Shown here one piece after another: positions 49,434 through 56,285 of a stretch of DNA of 64,000 nucleotides. The position numbers were made by a program, and so were the translations under genes. The notes beneath the pieces are model-generated. The model did no database searches. It had not been told where the DNA came from and saw only the letters and a list, made by a program, of their open reading frames with translations. Each line of letters begins with the position of its first letter. Position 1 is the stretch's first letter. This DNA comes from a virus. The stretch spans positions 1 to 64,000 of the IMG/VR virus record IMGVR_UViG_3300025584_000449, one strand, 5' to 3'.

Positions 49434-49793
49434 TTAAGTAAGTTTTTTATTCGATAAATTAGCAATTTTTGATAAACTAGCCAATGAATCTATAGGTTCA
49501 AGAGTTTCCAATAATTCCATACCTTCTAAAAATTCGTCAAACTCTTCTTCTGTTTCTGTCTTAACTACTATAATAGCTAAATTATATACTAATTGATCTA
49601 AATTGGTTAAAATACAGTTTGGTGTATTTAACCACTGATCTAGCCTAGTTAAAACTTCATGAGTACGTTGAACACCTTTAACTAAAACATAAAATTGAAC
49701 TTCTTCTAAGTCGTTTATTGTTTGCGCGTTATCATTTATGTTTTTCTTTAATGAGCACTCTTCATCAATTTCTATCGCAACTAAGTAGTTCAT
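49434..49793 (-). CDS. Hypothetical protein (119 aa)
   Basis: 119 residues, acidic, with alternating strands and helices (FYVLVKGVQRTHEVLTRL) and a Glu/Leu-rich tail. It is preceded by a near-consensus host promoter at 49827-49855, so it is probably an early gene, and it lies just upstream of the lyase. Confidence 0.6.
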   Translation of the reverse strand: MNYLVAIEIDEECSLKKNINDNAQTINDLEEVQFYVLVKGVQRTHEVLTRLDQWLNTPNCILTNLDQLVYNLAIIVVKTETEEEFDEFLEGMELLETLEPIDSLASLSKIANLSNKKLT

Positions 49794-49826
49794 GAAAACC
49801 TACCTTTAGGGTATAAAAGTTATTAT

Positions 49827-49855
49827 ATAATACCCCAAATATGGCTGGCTGTCAA
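49827..49855 (-). promoter_or_regulatory. sigma70 promoter
   Basis: Minus strand TTGACA (49855-49850), exactly 17 bases, TATTAT (49832-49827), 34 bases ahead of the start at 49793. Near-consensus. Confidence 0.8.
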
Positions 49856-49857
49856 TG

Positions 49858-50130
49858 TCAATCCCAGCCTTCTTCTGTCTTTTTATCAAGCCATTTCTTG
49901 AAACATCCTGAATTTCCATCATAATGTTTTCTTGTTTTTGTGGATTTTACTTTATCTTTTCCATATTTAGTTGTGGTATATCCGCTATATCCTTGATACC
50001 CACTATCATATAATACAGGTTTACCGCAAAATTCACATATTTTCAAACGTTCGTCATCTAAAGAAATAATTTCTTCGTCTGGCTTACCTTCCCGTTTTCT
50101 TTTCTGTCTTCTATTTGCTGCTTTAGACAA
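49858..50130 (-). CDS. Small zinc-finger-like protein
   Basis: 90 residues. A basic N-terminus (NRRQKRKREGK) is followed by CEFCGKP, a Tyr/Gly-rich loop and a distant KHYDGNSGCFKKW, together a possible zinc site. AAAGGAGG lies upstream of the start, and a GGTATAAGAA element lies 20 bases further up. Function unknown. Confidence 0.6.
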   Translation of the reverse strand: MSKAANRRQKRKREGKPDEEIISLDDERLKICEFCGKPVLYDSGYQGYSGYTTTKYGKDKVKSTKTRKHYDGNSGCFKKWLDKKTEEGWD

Positions 50131-50150
50131 ATATTCCTCCTTTACTATTT

Positions 50151-50160
50151 TTCTTATACC
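50151..50160 (-). promoter_or_regulatory. GGTATAAGAA promoter-like element
   Basis: Minus strand GGTATAAGAA 20 bases before the start at 50130, just below the terminator of the sigma gene. Confidence 0.6.
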
Positions 50161-50177
50161 TTTATAAGATAAAAAAA

Positions 50178-50194
50178 TGGGGTATTAAACCCCA
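50178..50194 (-). terminator. Terminator overlapping the sigma-gene stop codon
   Basis: TGGGGT and ACCCCA form a short stem with a T-rich tail on the minus strand (ATTTTTTTATC). The stop codon of the sigma-like gene lies in the loop. Confidence 0.8.
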
Positions 50195-50982
50195 CTTTTT
50201 ACTCTTCTGTTCTTTAGCATTTTGTCCCTGATCTTCATACCCTTAATAATGTTAGCTACGTTTTTTGTAATCACTTGACCATTGCCTTTATTAATCATAA
50301 AGTCAATTTTAGCATTCCCAATATCCTCATCTAACAGTTCGCTTACTAGCTTTCTGTTAGACAATGAATACCTGAGCCAACTTCTTATTCTTACTATCTG
50401 ACCTCTAACCGTATCCTCTGTGGTCTCGGCTATTTTTGCTACTTCAGCGCTGGTGTGTTTTTCATGTCCGTCAAGGCCATAAAGAAGACAAACTAAATCT
50501 TTTTCCCACGGCTCAAGCCAAAGAGTTAACATTTTATTTATTAGCTCTTGTTCTTCTTTAGTCTCGTATTGTATGTCTGAAGTATTACCTACAATAACAC
50601 TCGAATACTCTAAGAAATCATGTTTGTTCACAAAATTTTTCTGCAAAGCTTCAATAGAGAAAGTTCCAATAGGAAGTTGCTTTTTAATTCTAAATGTGTT
50701 AATGATAAAATGTTTAATTTTAACAGCACACCTAACATCAAAAGTAACTTCTTCTTCAGAAGAACCTTTCCACGTGTCAATTGCTTTTAATACTCCCAGT
50801 CTTCCTATTTGCTTAAGATCGTCTATATCGTGTGTTGGTATACAACGGTTAGGTTTGAGATACCTATCATATCTCTTAGCAAAATAGATAATGGCAGGTG
50901 TGGCTATTTTTAATATTTCTTCAATAGCTTTCTTATCTTTATTTTGAGCTTTAAAAATTATAGAGTCTTGAACATTTTCCAC
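50185..50982 (-). CDS. Sigma70-family RNA polymerase sigma factor
   Basis: 265 residues. Region 2 (about 45-100) shows THDIDDLKQIGRLGVLKAID and VTFDVRCAVKIKHFIINTFR, matching the conserved DL-x-Q-x-G-x-x-GL...A and the -10 recognition helix pattern. Region 4 (about 170-225) shows WEKDLVCLLYGLDGHEKHTS with EVAKIAETTEDTVRGQIVRI, the -35 helix-turn-helix type. There is no region 1.1. The C-terminal 40 residues are basic. It should direct the host or phage polymerase to phage promoters; the GGTATAAGAA elements are the obvious candidates. tRNA-Ala lies just upstream. Confidence 0.85.
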   Translation of the reverse strand: MENVQDSIIFKAQNKDKKAIEEILKIATPAIIYFAKRYDRYLKPNRCIPTHDIDDLKQIGRLGVLKAIDTWKGSSEEEVTFDVRCAVKIKHFIINTFRIKKQLPIGTFSIEALQKNFVNKHDFLEYSSVIVGNTSDIQYETKEEQELINKMLTLWLEPWEKDLVCLLYGLDGHEKHTSAEVAKIAETTEDTVRGQIVRIRSWLRYSLSNRKLVSELLDEDIGNAKIDFMINKGNGQVITKNVANIIKGMKIRDKMLKNRRVKSGV

Positions 50983-51011
50983 TAACTTCTCCTTAATAGT
51001 GAATGGGTATG

Positions 51012-51083
51012 TGGAGCTGAAGAGGATCGAACTCTTGACCGCCGGATTGCAAACCCGGTGCTCTACCGCTGAGCTACAGCCCC
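51012..51083 (-). tRNA. tRNA-Ala(TGC)
   Basis: 72 nt. Acceptor GGGGCTG/CAGCTCC with the G3-U70 alanine pair, anticodon stem CCGGG/TCCGG, loop TTTGCAA. Confidence 0.93.
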
Positions 51084-51089
51084 AGTAAC

Positions 51090-51389
51090 CTAGTTACTTA
51101 ATTCTTTATGTAATTCTTCTTTTGTTAGCAATGCAGTATGAATGGTTCCATCTGCCATAAGAATTCTACCATAGTTCCTGCCTGTGGGAAGAGGAAGTCC
51201 TCTTTCCTTAGCAATCTTTAATTCTTTTGACCATTTTCCGCCAGAAGGGTCTGCTACCTCAGGAACTTGCCCAACTCCAGGAAGCCTAGACTGCCTAAGC
51301 TCCATAATATGCTCTGGATTGATAATGGCCATGCGAGTCTTACCAGCATCAGGATGGCCAACGAATACTTCAATCTCTCTAAATCTCAT
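51090..51389 (-). CDS. Hypothetical protein (99 aa)
   Basis: 99 residues, mixed alpha/beta. VFVGHPDAGKTRMAIINPEH looks superficially like a P-loop but lacks the rest of an ATPase. A C-terminal strand-helix unit (GRILMADGTIHTALLTKEEL) follows. No family is recognised. Confidence 0.6.
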   Translation of the reverse strand: MRFREIEVFVGHPDAGKTRMAIINPEHIMELRQSRLPGVGQVPEVADPSGGKWSKELKIAKERGLPLPTGRNYGRILMADGTIHTALLTKEELHKELSN

Positions 51390-51474
51390 TAGAAAACCTC
51401 TGTTTAAATTTAATTATCATACAACTTTTTCAACCGTTCCAACTCTTTACGCTCTCTCACTTCTTTATTAGCTG

Positions 51475-51768
51475 CTAAAGTAATTTTCTTTTTCTAGCAG
51501 ATACTTTAGCTTTCTTATTTCTCTCTATTCGAGCATCGTACTCTGTGTCAGTCTCATCGCGGGTATATTTTATCTCTGCTTCTAGTTGTGGATCTACATC
51601 ATTATAATAGCCCCAGCATACTCCTGCTTCTAGGCGTAATGTTGCTTTTTCCCCATAGTTTACTATTAACTCTTGAATTACTTCTTCCCATTTTATTAAT
51701 GGAATTTCACCTAGATATTTGAATTTATCTTCAACATCTACTTTCTCATTTATTTGTTTTTTCTTCAT
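51475..51768 (-). CDS. Hypothetical protein (97 aa)
   Basis: 97 residues, acidic middle (YYNDVDPQLEAEIKYTRDETD) and basic C-terminus (KKAKVSARKRKLL). The start follows GAGGTGATAAATGAAG, a good ribosome binding site. No family is recognised. Confidence 0.6.
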   Translation of the reverse strand: MKKKQINEKVDVEDKFKYLGEIPLIKWEEVIQELIVNYGEKATLRLEAGVCWGYYNDVDPQLEAEIKYTRDETDTEYDARIERNKKAKVSARKRKLL

Positions 51769-51781
51769 TTATCACCTCAGG

Positions 51782-51865
51782 TACAGGAGGAGAGACTCGA
51801 ACTCTCAAGCCCTTTCGAGCACTAGAACCTAAATCTAGCGTGTATGCCAATTCCACCACTCCTGC
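51782..51865 (-). tRNA. tRNA-Leu(TAG)
   Basis: 84 nt, class II with a variable arm. Anticodon stem CTAGA/TCTAG, loop TTTAGGT, T-arm GAGAG/CTCTC, acceptor GCAGGAG/CTCCTGT with a G1-U72 wobble. Confidence 0.92.
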
Positions 51866-51872
51866 ACTTATT

Positions 51873-52103
51873 CTATTCTAATTCAGCTTTTTTCTTTTCA
51901 AGTTCGCGCACTTCTCTTTCGAGTTTTGCTATTTCTTTACGAAGAGCTTTTTCTTCATTTTTCTTTCTATGCCAGTCGTCCTCGAACTGTTCGAGATCTT
52001 TTATTTGTTCAATCTTAGCTTCCATACGATTACCCATGCTTTGGGCTTCTTCAATTAATCCAAGAAATCCTGCGAAATTACGGCTTTTATACATTTTTCG
52101 CAT
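51873..52103 (-). CDS. Small coiled-coil protein
   Basis: 76 residues; residues about 25-76 are a continuous charged coiled coil (LRKEIAKLEREVRELEKKK). The start codon lies in the T-arm of a degenerate tRNA; a later ATG at 52094 or 52034 could also serve. Function unknown. Confidence 0.55.
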   Translation of the reverse strand: MRKMYKSRNFAGFLGLIEEAQSMGNRMEAKIEQIKDLEQFEDDWHRKKNEEKALRKEIAKLEREVRELEKKKAELE

Positions 52104-52187
52104 AGGGCTCGAACCTATATTTACTCATTTGTCTCGGTGCCAGGAAAAAAATCAATGAGTCTTCTACCAATTGAATTACAGGGACAC
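52094..52187 (-). pseudogene. Degenerate tRNA-like sequence
   Basis: A good T-arm (ATAGG-TTCGAGC-CCTAT) and D-arm (ATTCAATTGGTAGAAG) are present, and CTCAT/ATGAG could form an anticodon stem, but the loop between them is 26 bases and the acceptor halves do not pair. It is probably a decayed tRNA, or one rearranged by insertion. Confidence 0.45.
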
Positions 52188-52203
52188 ATTAATTTCTCAC
52201 AGG

Positions 52204-52287
52204 CGGATAGTATAGGATTTGAACCTATAAGAGCTTTCACACTCGATGCATTAGCAGTGCACTTCCTTACCGTTCGGACAACTATCC
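52204..52287 (-). tRNA. tRNA-Ser(GCT)
   Basis: 84 nt, class II. Acceptor GGATAGT/ACTATCC, anticodon stem GTGCA/TGCAT, loop CTGCTAA, variable arm with GTGAAAGC. Confidence 0.9.
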
Positions 52288-52295
52288 TTAAAAGT

Positions 52296-52321
52296 AAAGC
52301 CCTCCATAATTAGAGGGCTTT
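52296..52321 (-). terminator. Rho-independent terminator
   Basis: AAAGCCCTC and GAGGGCTTT form a perfect 9-bp stem around an 8-base loop, between two tRNA-Ser genes, with a T-containing tail on the minus strand. Confidence 0.75.
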
Positions 52322-52327
52322 AATTGG

Positions 52328-52415
52328 CGGCACGTCTAGGATTTGAACCCAGAGAAGCTGTTACACTCGTGGCCGATTTCAAGTCGGCTGCAATACCAGA
52401 TTATGCGAACGTGCC
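52328..52415 (-). tRNA. tRNA-Ser(TGA)
   Basis: 88 nt, class II. Acceptor GGCACGT/ACGTGCC, anticodon stem GCCGA/TCGGC, loop CTTGAAA. Discriminator G and an encoded CCA follow. Confidence 0.93.
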
Positions 52416-52418
52416 AAA

Positions 52419-53324
52419 TTACATAAATTGCGCCCAAGTCTTAGGATTTGTAAATGCGTGAGAGCTGCATTGGCTACCGCCAAATTCTGGTCTTTCCTCA
52501 TAACATAACCCTACCTTAAGATCTGTTTGTCTAGCTATTTCTAATACCTCTCTAAAAATTACTTCTAGAGATGTTCCAATTGGATGTCCACCTTCTGGTC
52601 TTACTGTTTTCACCCAGTCTGTTCCATTAGACGCCAGACCTTTTACTAGTACTGAATCATTTGGTTGTGCTCCTTCAGCTAGCTCTTCAGGAGAGATCCA
52701 TTTACCTACGGATTCCCAAAGTCTAGCACCATATCTACGACCTCTTCCATTGACCATCATCTCTTTATTACGGAGAGCACCAAATGCTCTGCACATGTGC
52801 TCGCATTCTTCTAGCATCGGTTGTGCCCAGTCTCCTGGTCCATATAGAGGCCATGCAGTTGTTCTTATATAATACGGTAGCTGCCAATAGTTTTTATTGG
52901 GAGACCAGTCATCTAAGAATAAACCACATCCTTCTAATTTATTAGCCATGTCCCACACCATTTGAAGGAATCTTTGGTTATGGAATTTATCTATAACGAA
53001 TAGATAAGGGCTTTTAATGCTTTTTAGTTCCGGCATTCCCAAGTCACCGGGAGCTGCATGGAATCTGGGGGAACTAGAGTCGATTACCTTGTAGATAGAA
53101 TCGCCCCACCAATCAATATACTTATATGATTTTTTGTGGAACTCTTTACCTAGTTTGGGATCAATATCTCTGTCAACAGAGTGTGATCCTCCTGCTGTAA
53201 ACACGAACTGATCATAAGGGATCAGGTCTTCTACTTGCCCATTTTGTACTGCCCAGTATGGGGAGTTGCCATACAAGAAGCAGATATTTCTGACAGCTCC
53301 TTTTTTTGTTTTTGATTTTGCCAT
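52419..53324 (-). CDS. Hypothetical enzyme-like protein (301 aa)
   Basis: 301 residues, compositionally well balanced and probably a globular alpha/beta enzyme. The pattern CGLFLDDWSPNKNYWQLP and the preceding strand (SPYLFVIDKFHN) recall the acidic catalytic loops of TIM-barrel glycosidases, but no family can be named. It has its own host-type promoter at 53375-53402 and lies between tRNA genes. No signal peptide. Confidence 0.6.
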   Translation of the reverse strand: MAKSKTKKGAVRNICFLYGNSPYWAVQNGQVEDLIPYDQFVFTAGGSHSVDRDIDPKLGKEFHKKSYKYIDWWGDSIYKVIDSSSPRFHAAPGDLGMPELKSIKSPYLFVIDKFHNQRFLQMVWDMANKLEGCGLFLDDWSPNKNYWQLPYYIRTTAWPLYGPGDWAQPMLEECEHMCRAFGALRNKEMMVNGRGRRYGARLWESVGKWISPEELAEGAQPNDSVLVKGLASNGTDWVKTVRPEGGHPIGTSLEVIFREVLEIARQTDLKVGLCYEERPEFGGSQCSSHAFTNPKTWAQFM

Positions 53325-53374
53325 TATTTCCTACTTTGTTTATATGATTATGTCTAACATTGAATGTTTCCTAT

Positions 53375-53402
53375 AATATACTAAAACAAAGTAAAAAGTC
53401 AA
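53375..53402 (-). promoter_or_regulatory. sigma70-like promoter
   Basis: Minus strand TTGACT (53402-53397), 16 bases, TATATT (53380-53375), about 50 bases ahead of the start at 53324. Confidence 0.7.
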
Positions 53403-53406
53403 TAAG

Positions 53407-53480
53407 AAAGGCTGGTCGGACTCGAACCGACGAATAATGGATTTGCAATCCATCGCCTTAGCCAACTTGGCAACAGCCTT
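53407..53480 (-). tRNA. tRNA-Cys(GCA)
   Basis: 74 nt. Acceptor AAGGCTG/CAGCCTT with discriminator T (U73, the cysteine identity base), anticodon stem ATGGA/TCCAT, loop TTGCAAA. Confidence 0.92.
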
Positions 53481-53488
53481 TTAGGATG

Positions 53489-53560
53489 AGCGGGTAGTCG
53501 GGATCGAACCGACGACAAGCAACTTGGAAGGATGCCACTCTACCACTGAGTTATACCCGC
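53489..53560 (-). tRNA. tRNA-Gly(TCC)
   Basis: 72 nt. Acceptor GCGGGTA/TACCCGC, loop CTTCCAA. The anticodon stem GCATC/GTTGC has one T-T mismatch. Confidence 0.88.
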
Positions 53561-53565
53561 TTAGG

Positions 53566-53639
53566 TATGGAAGGTGAGACTCGAACTCACGACCCCCTGC
53601 TCCCAAAGCAGGTACGCTACCGGACTGCGCCACTTCCAT
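53566..53639 (-). tRNA. tRNA-Pro(TGG)
   Basis: 74 nt. Acceptor ATGGAAG/CTTCCAT, anticodon stem CCTGC/GCAGG, loop TTTGGGA. Confidence 0.93.
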
Positions 53640-53646
53640 ATGCAGA

Positions 53647-53707
53647 GTGCCAGGTGCCCATTAAAAACGCGACCTCTTAATGTTGGGTTGCACCCAACCC
53701 CTGGCAC
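53647..53707 (-). ncRNA. Closed-stem structured RNA next to tRNA-Pro
   Basis: 61 nt with an 8-bp terminal stem (GTGCCAGG/CCTGGCAC), a tight GTTGGGT/ACCCAAC hairpin and an ATTAA/TTAAT pair. It resembles in design the elements at 38271 and 38719. Class unknown. Confidence 0.45.
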
Positions 53708-53709
53708 AA

Positions 53710-53907
53710 TTAAACTAGACCTTTCCTTACTCCTGGAAGGTCCATAAATCTATTCATATTGTCTTCCCTATTCTCCATGATTACTTTTATCTCATCAAGA
53801 GAGTAAGGAAAGAAATCGTGGGTATCAACTCCGACATCTATTTGTTTCCCGATGCCTGGAAGTGTACCATGTGAATGACCATATAGTTGCCATGAATTAA
53901 AATGACT
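53710..53907 (-). pseudogene. C-terminal remnant of a calcineurin-like phosphoesterase
   Basis: The frame after the stop at 53908 reads SHFNSWQLYGHSHGTLPG, then GKQIDVGVDTHDFFPYSLDE and a helical tail. This is the Gly-His-x-His metal motif and DVGVD end of phage metallophosphoesterases. No start codon or N-terminal metal motifs are present, so only about the last 65 residues of the enzyme remain. It appears to be left from a deletion that joined it to the gene at 53908. Confidence 0.7.
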
Positions 53908-54186
53908 TTAGTCGCCATTGTGTGATCCTTCCATGACAGACTCCCAATCAATCTCTGTTTTGTCGCAGACTAAATGGTTGCTGTTGTTCCAGTAGAAATC
54001 TAGTCTGTGTGTGATATCGCGGAAGGGGACGTTTACCTCATCCTCACTTGTAGGAACAACGTATCTTCCTTCAAGAGCCATCCTTCGCACTAGCGCAGTA
54101 GCTATAGTTTTTCTTGGTTCTGTAATTTCACATATGCCAAGGTCTTTAACTTCTACAACCATACCTTCTGAAAGAGGAATAATCAT
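53908..54186 (-). CDS. Hypothetical protein (92 aa)
   Basis: 92 residues with a beta-rich N-terminus (GMVVEVKDLGICEITEPRKT) and a Trp/Asn C-terminus ending EGSHNGD. GGAAAC precedes the start. Its stop abuts the phosphoesterase remnant, so its own C-terminus may be altered. Function unknown. Confidence 0.55.
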   Translation of the reverse strand: MIIPLSEGMVVEVKDLGICEITEPRKTIATALVRRMALEGRYVVPTSEDEVNVPFRDITHRLDFYWNNSNHLVCDKTEIDWESVMEGSHNGD

Positions 54187-54207
54187 TCTGTTTCCTTTCT
54201 TTTAGGG

Positions 54208-54280
54208 GTGACCGACGGAATTCGAATCCGTATATGACCAGTACCACAAACTGGCGCTTTACCAATTAAGCTACGGCCAC
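54208..54280 (-). tRNA. tRNA-His(GTG)
   Basis: 73 nt. Acceptor GTGGCCG/CGGTCAC with discriminator C as expected for His, anticodon stem CCAGT/ACTGG, loop TTGTGGT. Confidence 0.9.
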
Positions 54281-54283
54281 GGG

Positions 54284-54411
54284 TGGAAAGATCTGGATTC
54301 GAACCAGAGTCTGATGGGTTTAGCCCATTGTTTTAGCCACGTTACTTACTAAACGTTTAAATAGACACTGTACACATGTCCCGTTAGCTTTCATTCCAAA
54401 ACTATCTTCCC
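54284..54411 (-). other. Oversized class II tRNA-like gene (128 nt)
   Basis: Acceptor GGGAAGA/TCTTTCC, T-arm TCTGG-TTCGAAT-CCAGA, a class II variable hairpin ATGGG-CTAAA-CCCAT and a D-arm-like TAGTTTT/AAAGCTA helix are present. A 5-7-5 anticodon-arm candidate GACAT-GTGTACA-GTGTC would give anticodon GTA. About 40 extra bases with an ACGTT/AACGT hairpin lie between it and the variable arm. It may be a tRNA with a giant variable region, a small intron, or a decayed gene. Confidence 0.45.
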
Positions 54412-54414
54412 AGG

Positions 54415-54486
54415 TGGCGGAGGTGGGTAACGATCTCACTTGCCCTGGCTTATGAAACCAAGTACCGTACCTACGGTGTCTCCGCT
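54415..54486 (-). tRNA. Atypical tRNA(CAT), possibly initiator Met
   Basis: 72 nt. Acceptor AGCGGAG/CTCCGCC with an A1-C72 mismatch, as initiators have an unpaired first position; anticodon stem TTGGT/GCCAG, loop TTCATAA. The D-loop is very small and the T-loop reads ATCGTTA rather than TTCGAAT, so it may be degenerate. Its 5' end overlaps the last 16 bases of the HNH gene. Confidence 0.4.
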
Positions 54487-54917
54487 CTATAATTATTATC
54501 TCTTATATCTTGTATAGTTTTTCTATGTACTCCATATTTTTTAGCAATCTGATTTATACCTTTTTTATTTGTTATATCTTTTCTAATATTTTTAATATCT
54601 TTATCAGAAAGTTTACAATTTGGATGTTTTTCTCCTTTTAATCTTGTACTTACTCTACAATTACAAGACAAGTGAGAAAATGCTATATTATCTAAATCCC
54701 AAAATAAGTCCGGGCTATTATCAAGCCATGGTTTTTTATGATCTATTGAAAATTGTTCTATTGTTTCAATTTTCTCGTTACATTGAAAACATATATCTTT
54801 TTTTAGCTCTTGTGCTAATTTGAACATAACTTTTTTTCTTAGTCTGTTACATGCAGTACTATAAGACACTCCAAGTTGTTCGGTTTTTCTACTATTGTGA
54901 TTTTTCTTTTTTTTCAA
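54471..54917 (-). CDS. HNH homing endonuclease with helix-turn-helix tail
   Basis: 148 residues. A central HNH motif (CFQCNEKIETIEQFSIDHKK and IAFSHLSCNCR) follows a basic N-terminus; the C-terminus (LSDKDIKNIRKDI, KKGINQIAKKYGVHRKTIQD) is a DNA-binding helix-turn-helix. It is a freestanding homing nuclease inserted among tRNA genes; its end overlaps a tRNA-like sequence, which suggests a tRNA target. Confidence 0.85.
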   Translation of the reverse strand: MKKKKNHNSRKTEQLGVSYSTACNRLRKKVMFKLAQELKKDICFQCNEKIETIEQFSIDHKKPWLDNSPDLFWDLDNIAFSHLSCNCRVSTRLKGEKHPNCKLSDKDIKNIRKDITNKKGINQIAKKYGVHRKTIQDIRDNNYRAETP

Positions 54918-54949
54918 ATTAAAGTTTCAGGTTAAGGTTAGTTAATGGG

Positions 54950-55021
54950 TAGCCCTAGGGAGAATCGAACTCCCATTTCCAGGTCGAAAACCTAGCGTCC
55001 TAGCCGTTAGACGATAGGGCC
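54950..55021 (-). tRNA. tRNA-Glu(TTC)
   Basis: 72 nt. Acceptor GGCCCTA/TAGGGCT, anticodon stem CTAGG/CCTGG, loop TTTTCGA. Confidence 0.93.
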
Positions 55022-55024
55022 AGC

Positions 55025-55044
55025 GCTGGTAGTTTCCTACCAGC
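55025..55044. terminator. Hairpin between small membrane gene and tRNA-Glu
   Basis: GCTGGTAG and CTACCAGC with loop TTTC. No T tract follows, so it may be a processing hairpin. It begins at the stop codon of the gene at 55044. Confidence 0.55.
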
Positions 55045-55196
55045 TATTTATCAAAGTAATCAAGAATAAAATACCCACCAACCATGAGAATTATACCGCT
55101 AATTCCTAAAAACCCTAAGATCATTAAGAGTTTAATAAATAGAAATATAGCTCCTAATCCTAAAACTCCTAATCCTAACAATTCAGTAAACTTCAT
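55044..55196 (-). CDS. Small two-helix membrane protein (50 aa)
   Basis: 50 residues, almost wholly hydrophobic: LLGLGVLGLGAIFLFIKLL and LGFLGISGIILMVGG, two membrane helices with a Lys between, ending FILDYFDK. The ATG overlaps the ligase stop (ATGA). The topology fits a holin or a small membrane modulator. It is not near the endolysin, so the lysis role is uncertain. Confidence 0.6.
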   Translation of the reverse strand: MKFTELLGLGVLGLGAIFLFIKLLMILGFLGISGIILMVGGYFILDYFDK

Positions 55197-55987
55197 TCGT
55201 AATTCCTCTCTGAATGATAAGCCGGATGTCTAGGTATTCCAGCTTTAGTTTTTTCAAAATAAGTAAATGTTACTTTACTCCCTATTGCGGGTGGGTTCTC
55301 TCTTTCTTCATCAGAAAACCCCGTACCAACCTTAAATTGCTTTCCTTCAAACTCACATATTAGAGCACCTAGGCGTCCTTCATGTTTTCCTTTGCCTGGT
55401 TGATACTCCATCACTAGCGCTTCATCAGAGATAAACTCTTTTACTTTTAGAAGATGGGAGCTACGTTTCCCTACATATGGGGAGTCAGGCGCTCTTAGCA
55501 TTGTGCCTTCTCCACCACCATCTAATATCTTTTGTTTGAACTCATTAAAGTGCTCTAAGTCTCTACATAGTGTTTGTTCTACTATTTTACAATGCTTTGG
55601 TAGAGCTAGGCTATCAAGTTCTGTTTGTCTTTCTTCAAATGTACCTTCATCTATAATATCAAATATCATAAAAATAACATCTGTCCAAGGATCTTCGTGA
55701 CGTCTTACAACTCCTACTGTATTCTGGAACTCTCCTCTACCAATCCATAATTCCCCATCGAGAATAGTATCTTTTGGAAGATCTTTGATAAATCGTTCAG
55801 GTGCATAAAATACTTTATCTGCACGAGATCTTAACTCTGTTCCATTCCATACAGCGCGTACGCCATCTAATTTTTCACTCATCCAATGGCCGGATGGGTC
55901 TTCATCTTTATATGTCTTCGCTAACATTACTTTTATCACGTATTCATTTTTTTTAATTCTTTCCTTTTCTTTTATATATTTAGTCAC
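55193..55987 (-). CDS. ATP-dependent DNA ligase
   Basis: 264 residues from GTG at 55987; a later ATG at 55927 would lose 20 residues but keep all motifs. Motif I EKLDG has the AMP-accepting K39. Other motifs: LDGELW (III), FMIFDI (IIIa), GEGTMLR (IV) and LLKVK (V). The C-terminal OB fold (VTFTYFEKT) is present. This is the compact two-domain ligase type of phages and Lig E-like enzymes, sealing nicks in replication or recombination. Confidence 0.92.
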   Translation of the reverse strand: MTKYIKEKERIKKNEYVIKVMLAKTYKDEDPSGHWMSEKLDGVRAVWNGTELRSRADKVFYAPERFIKDLPKDTILDGELWIGRGEFQNTVGVVRRHEDPWTDVIFMIFDIIDEGTFEERQTELDSLALPKHCKIVEQTLCRDLEHFNEFKQKILDGGGEGTMLRAPDSPYVGKRSSHLLKVKEFISDEALVMEYQPGKGKHEGRLGALICEFEGKQFKVGTGFSDEERENPPAIGSKVTFTYFEKTKAGIPRHPAYHSERNYE

Positions 55988-56135
55988 CTTGGATATCCAT
56001 CAAGCGTTTCGAATTAACTCATTACTAATTCTTAAAGAACTAGTAACCTCAGCCTATTGAGTTAGGACGATGACCAGGAAGACTTAACTTACAATACTTA
56101 CAAAAGCATTATAATCGTGTGTCCCTCCCTTTAGG
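55988..56135 (-). promoter_or_regulatory. Structured leader of the ligase gene
   Basis: No gene fits. On the minus strand it contains a long hairpin TTACTAGTTCTT/AAGAATTAGTAA (one mismatch) close to the start codon and several weaker stems. It may control ligase translation or stabilise the message after cleavage at tRNA-Asn. Confidence 0.35.
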
Positions 56136-56208
56136 CGACTCATCTTGGATTCGAACCAAGGACAATCCGGTTAACAGCCGAACGCTCTACGCACTGAGCT
56201 AATGAGTC
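56136..56208 (-). tRNA. tRNA-Asn(GTT)
   Basis: 73 nt. Acceptor GACTCAT/ATGAGTC with discriminator G, anticodon stem TTCGG/CCGGA, loop CTGTTAA. Confidence 0.93.
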
Positions 56209-56212
56209 AAGG

Positions 56213-56285
56213 AGCCACCAGCAGGGATTGAACCCGCGACATCCTCATTACAAGTGAGGTGCTCTGCCAGCTGAGCTATGGTGGC
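56213..56285 (-). tRNA. tRNA-Thr(TGT)
   Basis: 73 nt. Acceptor GCCACCA/TGGTGGC, anticodon stem CCTCA/TGAGG, loop CTTGTAA. Confidence 0.93.

Noticed and set aside
51090-51389. GHPDAGKT as a P-loop ATPase
   Set aside because: The protein is 99 residues with no Walker B or further ATPase motifs.
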